From Dokdonella sp. (lineage in GTDB: Bacteria; Pseudomonadota; Gammaproteobacteria; Xanthomonadales; Rhodanobacteraceae): a stretch of DNA of 34,231 bases. The notes under the pieces are model-generated. The model made no database searches. It had not been told where the DNA came from and was given only the letters and a program-made list of their open reading frames with translations. The stretch is from the NCBI RefSeq assembly GCF_019634815.1, contig NZ_JAHCAP010000007.1, positions 93,194 to 127,424 on the forward strand. Reading direction: 5' to 3'. The position numbers and the translations under genes were made by a program. The number at the start of each line of letters is the position of its first letter. Within the stretch, counting starts at the first letter, position 1. Below are positions 25,845 to 34,231 of the stretch, in pieces.

Positions 25845-28603
25845 CTGCGTCCCCGCTCGATCGCTTCGCCGAGGCGTTCGAACGGTTGCGCCAGCTTGCC
25901 CCTGCGCAGCGTGATCGGGAACTGGCTGCGTTGGATCTCGAAGCCGACGAATGCGAGCAACTGCGGCGCATGCTCGCAGCCGACGCCCAGGATGACGACC
26001 TGCTCGCGCAGACCGTGCGCGCCAGCGCAACGCGGCTCAACGCGAGCCAGTCACAACGCATCGGTCCCTACCGCCTGCTGCATGAACTCGGCGCCGGCGG
26101 CATGGGTACGGTGTTCCTTGCCGAGCGCATCGAAGGCGGCTTCACGCAGCAAGTCGCAGTGAAATTGTTGCGTGGATTTCCCACCCGCGATGGTCTGCGC
26201 CGTCTGCGCCAGGAGCGGCAGATCCTTGCCGCGCTCGAACACCCACACATCGCGCGCCTGCTCGATGGCGGTGAAACCGCCGACGGCCAGCCTTGGCTGG
26301 CGCTCGAATACGTCGATGGCTTGCCGCTGCTGCAGCATGCAGCGCGCCACGCGCCCACGCTGGCCCAGCGGCTGGCCCTGTTCGATCACATGCTCGATGC
26401 GATCGGTCACGCACACCGCCATCTGGTGGTGCACCGTGATCTCAAGCCCGGCAACGTGCTGGTCACGCATGCGGGCGAGGTCAAGCTGCTCGACTTCGGC
26501 ATCGCCCGCCTGATTGATCTGGATACCCAGCCGGCCGCCGATGCCACCTCCACGCGCGTCTACAGCCCTGGCTACGCCAGCCCCGAGCAGTTGACCGGCA
26601 GCGCCGTGACCACCGCCAGCGACATCTTCGCGCTCGGCATCCTGCTGCGCGAACTGCTCACCGCGCAACGTGCCGACGGCCGCCCGGTGGCCGATCTGGT
26701 TGCCCTGCCGCTGGACGCCGATCTCACCGGCATCATTGCCAAGGCCACCGAACTCGAAGCCGGGCGCCGCTACGCCAGCACCAGCGAGTTTGCCGACGAC
26801 CTGCAGCGCTACCGCGACAACCGCCCGGTGCGCGCCGCGCGCATGACGCGCTGGTATCGCGCGCGCAAATTCTTCGTGCGGCACCGGCTTGGCGCAGCCG
26901 TCGTGCTGGGTGCCGTCCTGATCCTGGCCGGTTTCGTGTGGCGGCTCGACCGGGAACGCGATCGCGCACTTGCTGCCGAAGCGGCGTCCGAGCGCGATGC
27001 CGCCAGCGCCCGTGCCGCGCTGCAGTTCCTCGTCGACACGCTTGGCGCGGCCGCGCCCGATGTTGCCCAGAGTCGCACCGTGAGCGTGCGCGAGCTGCTC
27101 GAAACTGCCCGCAAGCGGCTCGATGACGGATCGCTCGGGGCCGATGCCACGCACGTCGTGAAGACTCTGCTGGCCGATGTCTACGCCGATCTGGGCGAAA
27201 CGGGCATCGCACTCGAGCTCTTCGGCCAGGGACTGGCCGGAGCCACACCGCACAGCCGTGATGAGGCTCTGGCACTGAGCGACATGCTCGACCGCCATGC
27301 CGCCCTGCTCGCGCAGGTCGGCAAATTCCCGCAAAGCGAAGAGGTGGCCCGCCAGTCGCGCCAATGGCGCGACACCTTCAGTCCCGATGAAACCGAACAG
27401 CAAGCCAAGAGCCTGCTCACCCAGGCCTATCTGATCCATCACCAGGGCGACCTCAGACTCTCGATCGCCAAGGCACGCGAGGCGATGCAGCTGTCGACGC
27501 CTGCCAAGCCGCTGCCCGCGCCGCTGATGCTCGAGATTGCCTCGACGCTTGCCGGCATGCTGACGTCCGCCGACGAGTGCGAGGAAGCCAACAAGGTCGC
27601 CATCCTGGGGCTCCAATACACGCAGGCCCTGGCGCCGGACCACGTCACCCGCGTTCCGCTCTTGCGTGCGCAGGCCAATGCGCTGCGCCTGTGCGGCAAA
27701 TATGCCGAAGCGGAAACCACCCTGCGCCAGACCATTGCGCTGCAGAACCGCGTGGTCGGCAGCGGCGGCGTGCGCATGAGCGCCCTGCTCAACGATCTGG
27801 CGCTCACGCTCAACGACATGGGCCGCTACCGCGAAGCCAGCAGCCTGCTGGCGCAGGCCGAGCGCATCGGCCACGAGTTGCACCAGAATCCGTCCGAGGC
27901 CGCGATTTCACTCACCAATCGAGCCGGCATACTCGAAAACGTTGGCGACTATGCGCAAGCGCTCGAACTGCAAACGCAGGCGCAGAAGGCGCTGGACGAG
28001 GGCGCGATCGATCCTGCCGCCTTCGAGAGCCGGCGCATCGCACGCAACCACGCGCGCACCTTGGCGCTTGCCGGTCAGGCCCCTCAGGCAATCGAACGCC
28101 TGACCGGATTGATTGCCGACGCCCAGCGGCTGGACGGCGTCGATTCCTCCGAGTACGCCATGACGACCTGGCAGCGCGCAATCGCCCAGCGCCGCGCCGG
28201 TCGCATCGGTGCCGCACTCGCCGACGCCGATGAAGCCGAGCGCCGCTTCGCCGAATTGGTACCGCACACCCATCCATTCTTTGCCCACGTCCATCGCCTG
28301 CGCGCCGCGCTTGCATTGCAGGAGGCTGATCCGGTCAGCGCAGAACGCGAACAGCTTGCCGCGATCAAGCAACTGGAAAACGCCCACGGCATCGAGATCG
28401 ATCTGGCGATCGCGCGCAGCGAGCTGGCCGAAATCCAGCGCTCGCTGGGCCGCAGGGACGATGCAAGGGCGACACTCGTCCAGGCCCTGCCGACCTTGCG
28501 CGACGCACTGCTGCCCACCGAAGTTGCGCGCGCCGCCGCCGAGCGCAGCGCCACGGCGCTCGGCCTGCCGCCGGCATCCGACATCACCAGGACTTCGCCG
28601 TAA
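25841..28603 (+). CDS. Transmembrane Ser/Thr protein kinase with TPR-rich C-terminal half (second copy)
   Basis: 920 residues with the same plan as the kinase at 16798-19494. A short N-terminal helical region is followed by a Hanks kinase domain (about 77-330): LGAGGMGTVF (83-92), VAVKLL with K108, HRDLKPGNV (198-206), DFG (218-220) and SPGYASPEQ. A membrane helix spans about 350-367 (GAAVVLGAVLILAGFVW). A long helical sensor half with tetratricopeptide-type repeats follows, for example ALLNDLALTLNDMGRYREAS and LTNRAGILENVGDYAQALEL. It is translationally coupled to the sigma gene before it and is presumed to phosphorylate that factor in response to an extracytoplasmic or protein signal. Convergent with the acyltransferase gene. 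Confidence 0.94.
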   Translation: MTASPLDRFAEAFERLRQLAPAQRDRELAALDLEADECEQLRRMLAADAQDDDLLAQTVRASATRLNASQSQRIGPYRLLHELGAGGMGTVFLAERIEGGFTQQVAVKLLRGFPTRDGLRRLRQERQILAALEHPHIARLLDGGETADGQPWLALEYVDGLPLLQHAARHAPTLAQRLALFDHMLDAIGHAHRHLVVHRDLKPGNVLVTHAGEVKLLDFGIARLIDLDTQPAADATSTRVYSPGYASPEQLTGSAVTTASDIFALGILLRELLTAQRADGRPVADLVALPLDADLTGIIAKATELEAGRRYASTSEFADDLQRYRDNRPVRAARMTRWYRARKFFVRHRLGAAVVLGAVLILAGFVWRLDRERDRALAAEAASERDAASARAALQFLVDTLGAAAPDVAQSRTVSVRELLETARKRLDDGSLGADATHVVKTLLADVYADLGETGIALELFGQGLAGATPHSRDEALALSDMLDRHAALLAQVGKFPQSEEVARQSRQWRDTFSPDETEQQAKSLLTQAYLIHHQGDLRLSIAKAREAMQLSTPAKPLPAPLMLEIASTLAGMLTSADECEEANKVAILGLQYTQALAPDHVTRVPLLRAQANALRLCGKYAEAETTLRQTIALQNRVVGSGGVRMSALLNDLALTLNDMGRYREASSLLAQAERIGHELHQNPSEAAISLTNRAGILENVGDYAQALELQTQAQKALDEGAIDPAAFESRRIARNHARTLALAGQAPQAIERLTGLIADAQRLDGVDSSEYAMTTWQRAIAQRRAGRIGAALADADEAERRFAELVPHTHPFFAHVHRLRAALALQEADPVSAEREQLAAIKQLENAHGIEIDLAIARSELAEIQRSLGRRDDARATLVQALPTLRDALLPTEVARAAAERSATALGLPPASDITRTSP

Positions 28604-28755
28604 GCGCAGGCCACGATCGTGCGGCGATGCTGCCGCGAGCCGGCCGCCTTGCTTCGGGCGTCACGTCGATGGTTCGCGCCCTTGCCGGCCGTGGCGACTT
28701 CGTCGCGGGATGAACCAGGGCGCCGCCCCGACTCACGACCGGGACAGGCTCGAAC

Positions 28756-30225
28756 TCAGGATTGGGCGAATCGCGCCAGCGTGGCGGCGGCGTCGCCGGC
28801 ACCGAAGTCCTCGCCCCAGTCTTCCATCAAGGCGATGAGCATGAGCTTTTCGAATTCGCCATTGAAGCGTTGCACGATCGCATCGGGATCGCGAATGCGC
28901 TTGTGATCGCCGATCACGCCGAAATGGACATTGCCGTTGTAGCTGAGAATCGACAGGCCAAGCCCGATCGAGCCGGTCTGCGGTACCCAGAACATCAGCT
29001 CGCGCACCTCGCCGCCCGCCAGATACAGCGGCTGCTGCGGACCGGGCACATTGGTCGCCACCGCACTCGCCTTGCGACTGAACAGTTCAAGCGCCGGGCC
29101 TTGCAGCGCCGCGGGCGCCATGCCGAGTGCAGCGAGCAGGCCGAAGGCGACCACCGCCTGACGCCGGCCCTTGAGATCGCGCATGCAGGCCGCCACGCGT
29201 TCGAGCCGGCGCAGCGGATTGGGCTCACCGATCGGCAGATCGAGAAACACCAATCCGAAATGGTTGCCGAGCTTTTTCGCATGCTCCAGCGGTCGCAGGT
29301 TGACCGGGACCGTGGCGCGGATGGTCAGGCCATCGACATCTTCGCCGTCATCGCGCAGGTAGCCACGCAAGGCGCCCGCGGCGCAGGCGAGCAAGACGTC
29401 GTTGACGGTGCAGTCGAGCGCCTTGCCGAGCAACTTGACCTCAGCCAGCGGCAATGGCTCGGCCCAGGCGACGCGCTTGGTCACGCCCAGGCGACCCTTG
29501 AGGCCGGTTTTTGGATCGTCCGCAAGCGTGAGCGCAATCGCAAGCTCGCGCGTGATTTCACTGCCCTCATGCGCGAATTCGGCAGCAACCGAAGGGTCGG
29601 CCATCATTTGCGCAATCATCGCCCAGGTCTTTTCGCTGGCCGCGACCATCTTGTGCAGCCCGCCCTGCATCGGCTCGAGCAAGCGTTCGAGCACGCTGCC
29701 GCGATCGCGCTTGAGCCAGGTGCGCGCAAGCTCTGCGCGGGCCTCGGGCTGCGGCGCGGTATCGGTCAGCGAGAGCAGCACCTGTACCAGCGCGAGCCCG
29801 TCCGCATAGCAATGATGGATGCGCGCGATCAGCGCCGCGCCGCCTTGATAATTCTCGATCAGGTGGTATTGCCACAACGGCTTGGACGGATCCAGCGGGG
29901 TCGACGCCAATTCGCTCACGAAACGCTCGAGTTCGGCCTTGCCGGCGGCGCCAGGCAAGGCCGCCACACGAAAGTGCCAGTCGATGTCGAAATCGGCATC
30001 GGTCTCCCAATGCGCGCTGTTGACGCCGAGCACGGCCTTCTGGCGAAAGCGGCGGAAAGCCAGGAAGCGTTCGAGCAGCAGCGCGCGCACGCGATCGGCT
30101 TGCAGCGGCCCGGCGAACATCAATACACCGGTGATCATCATGCGGTTGGTCGGCCGCTCCATGCGCAACCAGGCGGTGTCGACCTTGGACATCGCTTCGC
30201 GTGACGTGCTGCCTGCTTCCTGCAT
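28756..30225 (-). CDS. Wax ester synthase/diacylglycerol O-acyltransferase family protein
   Basis: 489 residues of the WS/DGAT family, which transfers fatty acyl groups from acyl-CoA to alcohols or diacylglycerol to make wax esters or triacylglycerols at the inner membrane. The catalytic motif HHCYADG (HHxxxDG) lies at residues 137-143, preceded by KPLWQYHLIENY. The C-terminal half has the family's NDVLLACAAGALRGYL and VPVNLRP, and NVPGPQQPLYLAG. The start at 30225 keeps the REAMSKVDTAWLRM segment; an ATG at 30192 (MSKVDTAWL) is an alternative. Neither start has a strong ribosome site. No lipid-metabolism genes adjoin; whether it makes storage lipid here is unknown. Confidence 0.9.
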   Translation of the reverse strand: MQEAGSTSREAMSKVDTAWLRMERPTNRMMITGVLMFAGPLQADRVRALLLERFLAFRRFRQKAVLGVNSAHWETDADFDIDWHFRVAALPGAAGKAELERFVSELASTPLDPSKPLWQYHLIENYQGGAALIARIHHCYADGLALVQVLLSLTDTAPQPEARAELARTWLKRDRGSVLERLLEPMQGGLHKMVAASEKTWAMIAQMMADPSVAAEFAHEGSEITRELAIALTLADDPKTGLKGRLGVTKRVAWAEPLPLAEVKLLGKALDCTVNDVLLACAAGALRGYLRDDGEDVDGLTIRATVPVNLRPLEHAKKLGNHFGLVFLDLPIGEPNPLRRLERVAACMRDLKGRRQAVVAFGLLAALGMAPAALQGPALELFSRKASAVATNVPGPQQPLYLAGGEVRELMFWVPQTGSIGLGLSILSYNGNVHFGVIGDHKRIRDPDAIVQRFNGEFEKLMLIALMEDWGEDFGAGDAAATLARFAQS

Positions 30226-30453
30226 GATCGGAATTCCGCTGCGGGGATGGTTGCAAAGCATTGGCGCGGACGCGGCAAAACGCAACCACCGGCGCGGGGC
30301 CGTTCATTCGCCGCTGCGGCGTTCGCCGCCCGCGACAACTCACTGATCCACGCGCGATGCGACTGCATTGCACAAGCGGCCCGCGATTCGGGCCGGGGTG
30401 ACGGCATCAGCGATGTCGCTTAGTCTAGGCGGCCACCACGACGGATTCCGCCG

Positions 30454-31851
30454 ATGCGCCCAAGCCGCTGCCTGCTTCTGCCCCTGCTCGCCACTGCGCC
30501 CGCTGCCAGTGCCAGCACCGATGCCGCCACACTCGGTCTGGTCGACCATCCGCTCGGCTGGATCGCGCTGGCGCTGTTCGCGCTCGCCTATGCGCTGGTG
30601 ATCGCCGAGGAACGCATCCACATCGCCAAATCCAAGCCGGTGATGCTCGCCGCGGGCCTCATGTGGGGCCTGTTGGCGTGGTGGTCGATCCAATCCGGCC
30701 AGGGCGTGGAACTGGTGCACGAAGCCTTCAAGGCGATGTTCCTCGAATACTCGGAAGTGTTCTTCTTCCTGGTCGTGGCGATGACCTATGTCACCGCGAT
30801 CGGCGAGCGCGGCGTGTTCGACGCCCTGCGCGACCAGTTGCTCAAGCGGCACCTCAACTACCGGCAATTGTTCTGGATCACCGGCCTGCTCGCGTTCATG
30901 ATTTCGCCGGTGCTCGACAACCTCACCACCGCGCTGGTGATGTCGGCGGTGATCCTCGCGGTGGGCGCAGGCAACCGGAAATTCGTGGTGCTCGCCTTCA
31001 TCAACCTCGTGGTCGCTGCCAATGCCGGTGGCGCCTGGAGCGCGTTCGGCGACATCACCACGCTGATGGTGTGGCAGGCCAACAAGGTCGAGTTCACCGA
31101 ATTCTTCGTGATCTTCCTGCCTTCGCTGGTCAATTGGCTGGTGCCCGCGGCGATCATGCATTTCGCGGTGCCCAAAGAGCGCCCACCGGCCTCACCGCAG
31201 CGCAGTCAGGTCAAGATTGGCGGACTGGGCATCTGCGTCTGCTTCGCGCTGACCATCGCGATTACCGTTTCGGGCCGCCAATGGCTGCAGATGCCGGCTG
31301 CCTGGGGCATGCTCACCGGCCTTGCCCTGCTCAACTTCGTCGCCGCACGGATCGAGCGCCGCGAAATGCGCTGGGCACTTGCCAATGGCGTCCAGGACCA
31401 TTCCCGCTACTCGATCTTCAAGATCATCGCCAACGCCGAATGGGACACGCTGCTGTTCTTCTACGGCGTGTTTGCCTGCGTGGGTGCGCTGGCCACGCTC
31501 GGCCATCTCGAACTCGCCTCGCAGGCGCTCTATGGCGGCCTTGGCTACACCTGGGCCAACTCCATCATCGGTGTGCTCTCGGCAGTGTTCGACAACATCC
31601 CGATCATGTTCGCAGTGCTCAAGATGAACCCGCCGATGGATCACGGTCAGTGGCTGCTCATCACGCTCACCGCCGGCGTCGGCGGCAGCCTGCTGTCGAT
31701 CGGATCGGCCGCCGGCGTGGCATTGATGGGCGCCTCGCGTGGGCTTTATACCTTCATGGCGCATCTGCGCTGGAGCCTGGTGATCGCACTCGGCTACATC
31801 GCCAGCATCCTCACGCACCTGTGGCTCAACGCCGCGCATTTCACCGGCTGA
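30454..31851 (+). CDS. nhaD: Na+/H+ antiporter, NhaD type
   Basis: 465 residues. A short hydrophobic leader (CLLLPLLATAPAASAS) precedes about twelve membrane helices. Conserved NhaD segments are visible: SPVLDNLTTALVMSAVI, FINLVVAANAGGAWSAFGDI and VFDNIPIMFAVLKM. The acidic residues in the DNLTTA and DNIPI helices are the expected ion-binding sites. NhaD exports Na+ (or Li+) in exchange for protons at alkaline pH. It is divergent from the acyltransferase gene; a -10-like TAGTCT at 30421-30426 lies upstream. The stop codon is directly followed by the accessory region. Confidence 0.93.
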   Translation: MRPSRCLLLPLLATAPAASASTDAATLGLVDHPLGWIALALFALAYALVIAEERIHIAKSKPVMLAAGLMWGLLAWWSIQSGQGVELVHEAFKAMFLEYSEVFFFLVVAMTYVTAIGERGVFDALRDQLLKRHLNYRQLFWITGLLAFMISPVLDNLTTALVMSAVILAVGAGNRKFVVLAFINLVVAANAGGAWSAFGDITTLMVWQANKVEFTEFFVIFLPSLVNWLVPAAIMHFAVPKERPPASPQRSQVKIGGLGICVCFALTIAITVSGRQWLQMPAAWGMLTGLALLNFVAARIERREMRWALANGVQDHSRYSIFKIIANAEWDTLLFFYGVFACVGALATLGHLELASQALYGGLGYTWANSIIGVLSAVFDNIPIMFAVLKMNPPMDHGQWLLITLTAGVGGSLLSIGSAAGVALMGASRGLYTFMAHLRWSLVIALGYIASILTHLWLNAAHFTG

Positions 31852-31924
31852 CGGTCATGCGCAAGCCGCAGCAACACTTCGGCATGCAGGCCGTCGATTC
31901 CGACATTCAGGCGGACCATCGCAC

Positions 31925-32092
31925 ATGGCGATCGTGCTGGACCGCACTCGCATCGGGTTGCGGATCGATCGGCGATCGCACACCGGCATCGTCGGTGTGC
32001 GATGCGCTGCGCATGGCACCAAGATCGTCACCGCCATCGCGCGCGAGTTGACCGGCTTCGTCTGGGCCATCGTGCGTGCCGCACGCACCTGA
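31925..32092 (+). pseudogene. Possible IS110-like transposase C-terminal relic
   Basis: A short open stretch of 55 codons ends in THGTKIVTAIARELTGFVWAI-like sequence (AHGTKIVTAIARELTGFVWA near 32027-32086) and a TGA at 32090. An AxARELxGFxWAI block near the end is typical of some IS110-family transposases as I recall them. Nothing like the N-terminal DEDD domain is visible upstream, so this would be a truncated copy. The assignment rests on one motif. The following 32093-32418 (326 bp) contains no gene I can support and may be the rest of the decayed element. Confidence 0.4.
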
Positions 32093-32418
32093 AGCCACCC
32101 GCCCGCGCTTGCCGAACCAAGGAGGCATCCATTCCACAACCCTCCATCAAGGCTCGATACGCAACGCGGTACCGGCCGCGCTGGAGAACTCTCGACAGGC
32201 GTCATGGATGCGAGCCACAGCCGATCCTGGAATGAGACAGCTCCGCGACGAACACGCTCTGGCGCTACCCAACGCGCGAATATCAGCGTGATCAACCGTC
32301 GATCCCAATGGCCCGTGCCGCGTTGTCCATCAAGTCTTCAGCACACATCCCACGAACTGCAGCCAGACGGGCGAAAGACACCGCCTGGCTACTTGACGGG
32401 ATCAAGCCATATCAGGCG

Positions 32419-32685
32419 CTACGTTGCATGAAGCTCCTCACGGAGCACCTTCCGCAAGACAGCGACGGTTACGGGGCGATCATCCTGTGTCTTGCCACGG
32501 GTGAGCTTCAGATCACCGCGCAACGCGGCATTGATCGCTGTTTGGTACCCGATGCCTTCGGCTTCGGCTTTGGCTCGGAAGTGCTCGATGATGTCATCGT
32601 CAAGCATGATCGTGATACGGGTCTTGCCCGGCGAGGCAATGACTGCACCTTTCTTGCCACCCGAGAAGTCGTACTGCTTACGCAT
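32419..32685 (-). CDS. brnA: BrnA-like antitoxin
   Basis: 88 residues. The segment RITIMLDDDIIEHFRAKAEA followed by IGYQTAINAALRGDL matches BrnA antitoxins: a ribbon-helix-helix-type DNA-binding protein that neutralises the BrnT ribonuclease and represses the operon. The start codon overlaps the end of the restored brnT frame by 8 bp (32678-32685), the usual toxin-first arrangement. This gene is intact while its toxin partner is frameshifted, the pattern expected when a toxin is inactivated first. Confidence 0.82.
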   Translation of the reverse strand: MRKQYDFSGGKKGAVIASPGKTRITIMLDDDIIEHFRAKAEAEGIGYQTAINAALRGDLKLTRGKTQDDRPVTVAVLRKVLREELHAT

Positions 32686-32958
32686 GATATTGCCCTGCTT
32701 CGCCGCGACTGGCTTTGCGCGCCGAGATCAACCTGATGCGGTCGCCGCGCGGCGTGTGAGCACAACCAGGATGCGACCGAGTGCGTCCATGCCGAGCGTG
32801 ACGAAGCGCCGCGCGTCTTGCGCATCGGGGCCTTCGATCGTGACGGCGCTCGGGTCGCGCAGTGCTTGCTCTGCGTGCGCGAAACTGACCTTGTGCTTGG
32901 CAAGGTTGACACGAGCCTTGGCTGGATCGAACTCGATCTGCACACCGCAATCATGCAT
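32678..32958 (-). pseudogene. brnT: brnT-like toxin gene with a frameshift
   Basis: The frame from ATG 32958 gives EFDPAKARVNLAKHKVSF, SAVTIEGPDAQDARRFVTLG and DALGRILVVLTRR, the body of a BrnT ribonuclease toxin, but then stops early (AATASG). The missing C-terminus continues in another frame: RGDRIRLISARKASRGEAG and QYHA, to the stop at 32678. The break lies in the CG-rich run at about 32744-32753, where two extra bases (CGCGCG in place of CGCG) account for it. The short product of 76 residues lacks the conserved RxISxRKA end that belongs to the active fold. A sequencing error in this run cannot be excluded from one read-out. Confidence 0.75.
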
Positions 32959-32969
32959 ATGCGATGCAT
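32953..32969 (-). promoter_or_regulatory. Putative BrnA operator at the brnT start
   Basis: An imperfect dyad ATGCATATGCGATGCAT contains two ATGCAT palindromes 11 bp apart and covers the brnT start codon. BrnTA operons repress themselves, so a dyad at this place is a natural candidate for the binding site. No clear -35/-10 pair is seen. Confidence 0.35.
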
Positions 32970-32997
32970 AGAAGCAAGCGGTGGAGCGCTCAGCCGG

Positions 32998-33525
32998 CTA
33001 AACAGCCGGGTCGCGGTGGTTGATTGAAACGTACGACGTCCCCGGCGTCCGCTGCACACATGGTTGGATTGCAGCGCACGAAACAGGCGGTTTCCGGTCG
33101 CCCCAGCCGGTGCAAATGCTACCGTCGGCACCAAGCACGACATACGCGAACGACTCTTCGTCTCCGCGCCGCGGAATGCGCCAGTAGTGGAAATGGTTTC
33201 CTTCTTCCGCAAAGCGCCCAACGTAAGTCAGGTCACGCGCCTTCAGGGAGTCCGCATCGAGCAGCAGCTCACCGAATTCCCGGCGCAAGTACTTGGGTAG
33301 TTCGCGCTCCACATCCTCGGGAAGGCCGGTTGACCCTAACCATGAAGCTTCTTCACGCACGGAGTCTTCCGCAGCATGGCTCTCGTGGAGGCGGGCGATC
33401 TGAGCCTGATACTCAGGATCGTTCTTGACGTCACGAGCGAGTTTGCGGAAGAACGAGCGTAGAACCATACGGCCGCCAAGTATCAAGGCCGCGACGACGA
33501 GCAAGTTGATGGCCAGCCAGGACAT
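32998..33525 (-). CDS. Hypothetical membrane-anchored protein
   Basis: 175 residues, not recognised. One N-terminal membrane helix (about 4-20, LAINLLVVAALILGGRMV) is followed by a basic turn (RSFFRKLARDVKND), a charged helical stretch, and a C-terminal domain with NHFHYWRIPRRGDEESFAYV and LGADGSICTGWGDRKPP. The start at 33525 has GGGAG six bases before it. It starts 2 bp after the stop of the gene at 33528-33851, so the two are coupled. A 6 bp hairpin (CCGGCT/AGCCGG, 32994-33009) spans its stop codon but has no T-run; the brnT-like gene follows 39 bp on. No function is proposed. Confidence 0.7.
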   Translation of the reverse strand: MSWLAINLLVVAALILGGRMVLRSFFRKLARDVKNDPEYQAQIARLHESHAAEDSVREEASWLGSTGLPEDVERELPKYLRREFGELLLDADSLKARDLTYVGRFAEEGNHFHYWRIPRRGDEESFAYVVLGADGSICTGWGDRKPPVSCAAIQPCVQRTPGTSYVSINHRDPAV

Positions 33526-33527
33526 GA

Positions 33528-33851
33528 CTACTCCCAAGGACCGGTGCCGACCTGCACGAACACTTCGTACCCAGAGCGAGTGATGTAGCCAAGGACGACG
33601 CCCGACGTGCAGCGCAAACTGCAAGGCTCCTCGTCGTTCTCCGTGATGTAGAGCGAAACGTCCGGGGCTGACTCGGGATTGAAAACCTCTGCGTACACCT
33701 CAATCGGCGGCCCCTTCGGCAGCTTGACCTTCAGCGTCTTCGTGTAGGGGCCGGTGAGCGCGCGAGTGAGCTTGGCGCGAATCGTGGGAATCCTCTCATC
33801 CCGAAACGCGACGGCAATCTCCCGAATGGACTGCTGCTTTTTCCTTGCCAC
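33528..33851 (-). CDS. Hypothetical protein
   Basis: 107 residues, starting with GTG, supported by AAGGAG six bases upstream. A basic N-terminus (MARKKQQSIREIAVAFRDER) is followed by a beta-rich domain: TKTLKVKLPKGPPIEVYAEV, SAPDVSLYITENDEEPC and GYEVFVQVGTGPWE. There is no signal peptide or membrane helix. I do not recognise the family. The closeness to the membrane-anchored gene (2 bp gap) and the position beside a toxin-antitoxin module suggest an accessory two-gene unit; small beta-rich proteins of this kind can be immunity or adaptor proteins, but nothing in the sequence proves that. Confidence 0.65.
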   Translation of the reverse strand: MARKKQQSIREIAVAFRDERIPTIRAKLTRALTGPYTKTLKVKLPKGPPIEVYAEVFNPESAPDVSLYITENDEEPCSLRCTSGVVLGYITRSGYEVFVQVGTGPWE

Positions 33852-34231
33852 CGACTCTCCTTGGAATTCACTGGGTCAATACAGCAGCTTGAAGCACCGT
33901 GTTTGGAATTGCTGTCAATGCCACGTGGCTACAACCGGTCGGACCGGCTTGCAGAGAACCTGACTAACTATCCGGACGTCGAAGGATGTCGCGACTGATC
34001 CTCGCAGCATTGACGACACCGCTGCACGAACGAGGTCTGTGAGCGCGGTTTTTTACCCTGGTCCGCATCAGAAGCACCGATGCAACAAGACCGTCTACAG
34101 AATTGCAGTCTGACTTGTCACTGCATGGCACGGAAAAACGCAAGGAGCAGAAACAAAAGCCAGCATCAGCGAAAAGCCTTGCAGCTCAAGGCAAGGGTAT
34201 CAACTGCCCGGACTTGACGGGAGTCTCCTAC
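33852..34231. other. Gene-free end of the window
   Basis: 380 bp without a convincing gene on either strand. It looks lower in G+C than the core genes. It holds a small dyad CCGGTCGGACCGG (near 33937-33949) and a T-run (GCGGTTTTTTAC near 34050) without a clear stem before it. It may be promoter sequence for the unknown pair at 32998-33851 and the edge of a mobile region. Confidence 0.4.

Noticed and set aside
31855..32295. 146-codon minus-strand open frame after nhaD
   Set aside because: No ribosome site or domain; it lies opposite the better, though weak, transposase-like frame.

Overview
The window is high-GC DNA from a gammaproteobacterium, most likely of the order Lysobacterales (Xanthomonadales), close to Rhodanobacteraceae such as Dokdonella. 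The grounds are the uvrC-pgsA/tRNA Gly-Cys-Leu neighbourhood, kdsB (a Gram-negative outer membrane gene), ECF sigma factor/TPR-kinase pairs, and secreted proteins ending in the short motif IFxNGFD. The taxonomic placement is inference from gene content; no database search was possible.

Layout. 1-3112: the 3' part of a secreted zinc metalloprotease, then on the minus strand an M28 peptidase, a DUF3297 protein and a DksA/TraR-type zinc finger protein. 3318-5222: a tRNA operon (Gly-GCC, Cys-GCA, Leu-TAA). It contains 99-107 bp tandem repeats that copy the first bases of tRNA-Cys. At its end a 1.1 kb insertion carries a TumE-like toxin/antitoxin pair between two 82 bp direct repeats; each repeat holds the tRNA-Leu 3' end plus the last codons of pgsA. 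5186-8893 (minus): pgsA, uvrC, a low-molecular-weight phosphatase and kdsB. 9171-14948: an EamA-type transporter, an unknown membrane-anchored protein, ispG (minus), a cardiolipin-synthase-like enzyme and xseA. 15024-16781: an unknown secreted protein gene followed by a copy of the xseA 3' end. 16798-22815 (minus): an ECF sigma factor, a secreted beta-helix protein and a TPR receptor kinase in one direction. 22994-25218: aldehyde dehydrogenase, DUF2945 and DUF488 genes. 25281-28603: a second sigma factor overlapping a second TPR kinase by 4 bp. 28756-31851: a wax ester synthase/DGAT-type acyltransferase and a NhaD-type antiporter. 31925-34231: an accessory stretch with a possible IS110-like relic, a BrnT/BrnA module whose toxin gene is frameshifted, two coupled genes of unknown function, and 380 bp with no visible gene.

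How the genes may work together. Housekeeping genes (phospholipid synthesis, DNA repair, isoprenoid and KDO pathways) alternate with acquired cassettes. Two cassettes (the TA pair and the secreted gene after xseA) are flanked by copies of a neighbouring gene's 3' end. The coding differences between each pair of copies are synonymous, which suggests import from relatives together with flanking DNA. The two sigma/kinase modules are probably paralogous signalling switches of the kind in which a transmembrane Ser/Thr kinase activates its sigma factor by phosphorylation. Both sigma genes also look leaderless.
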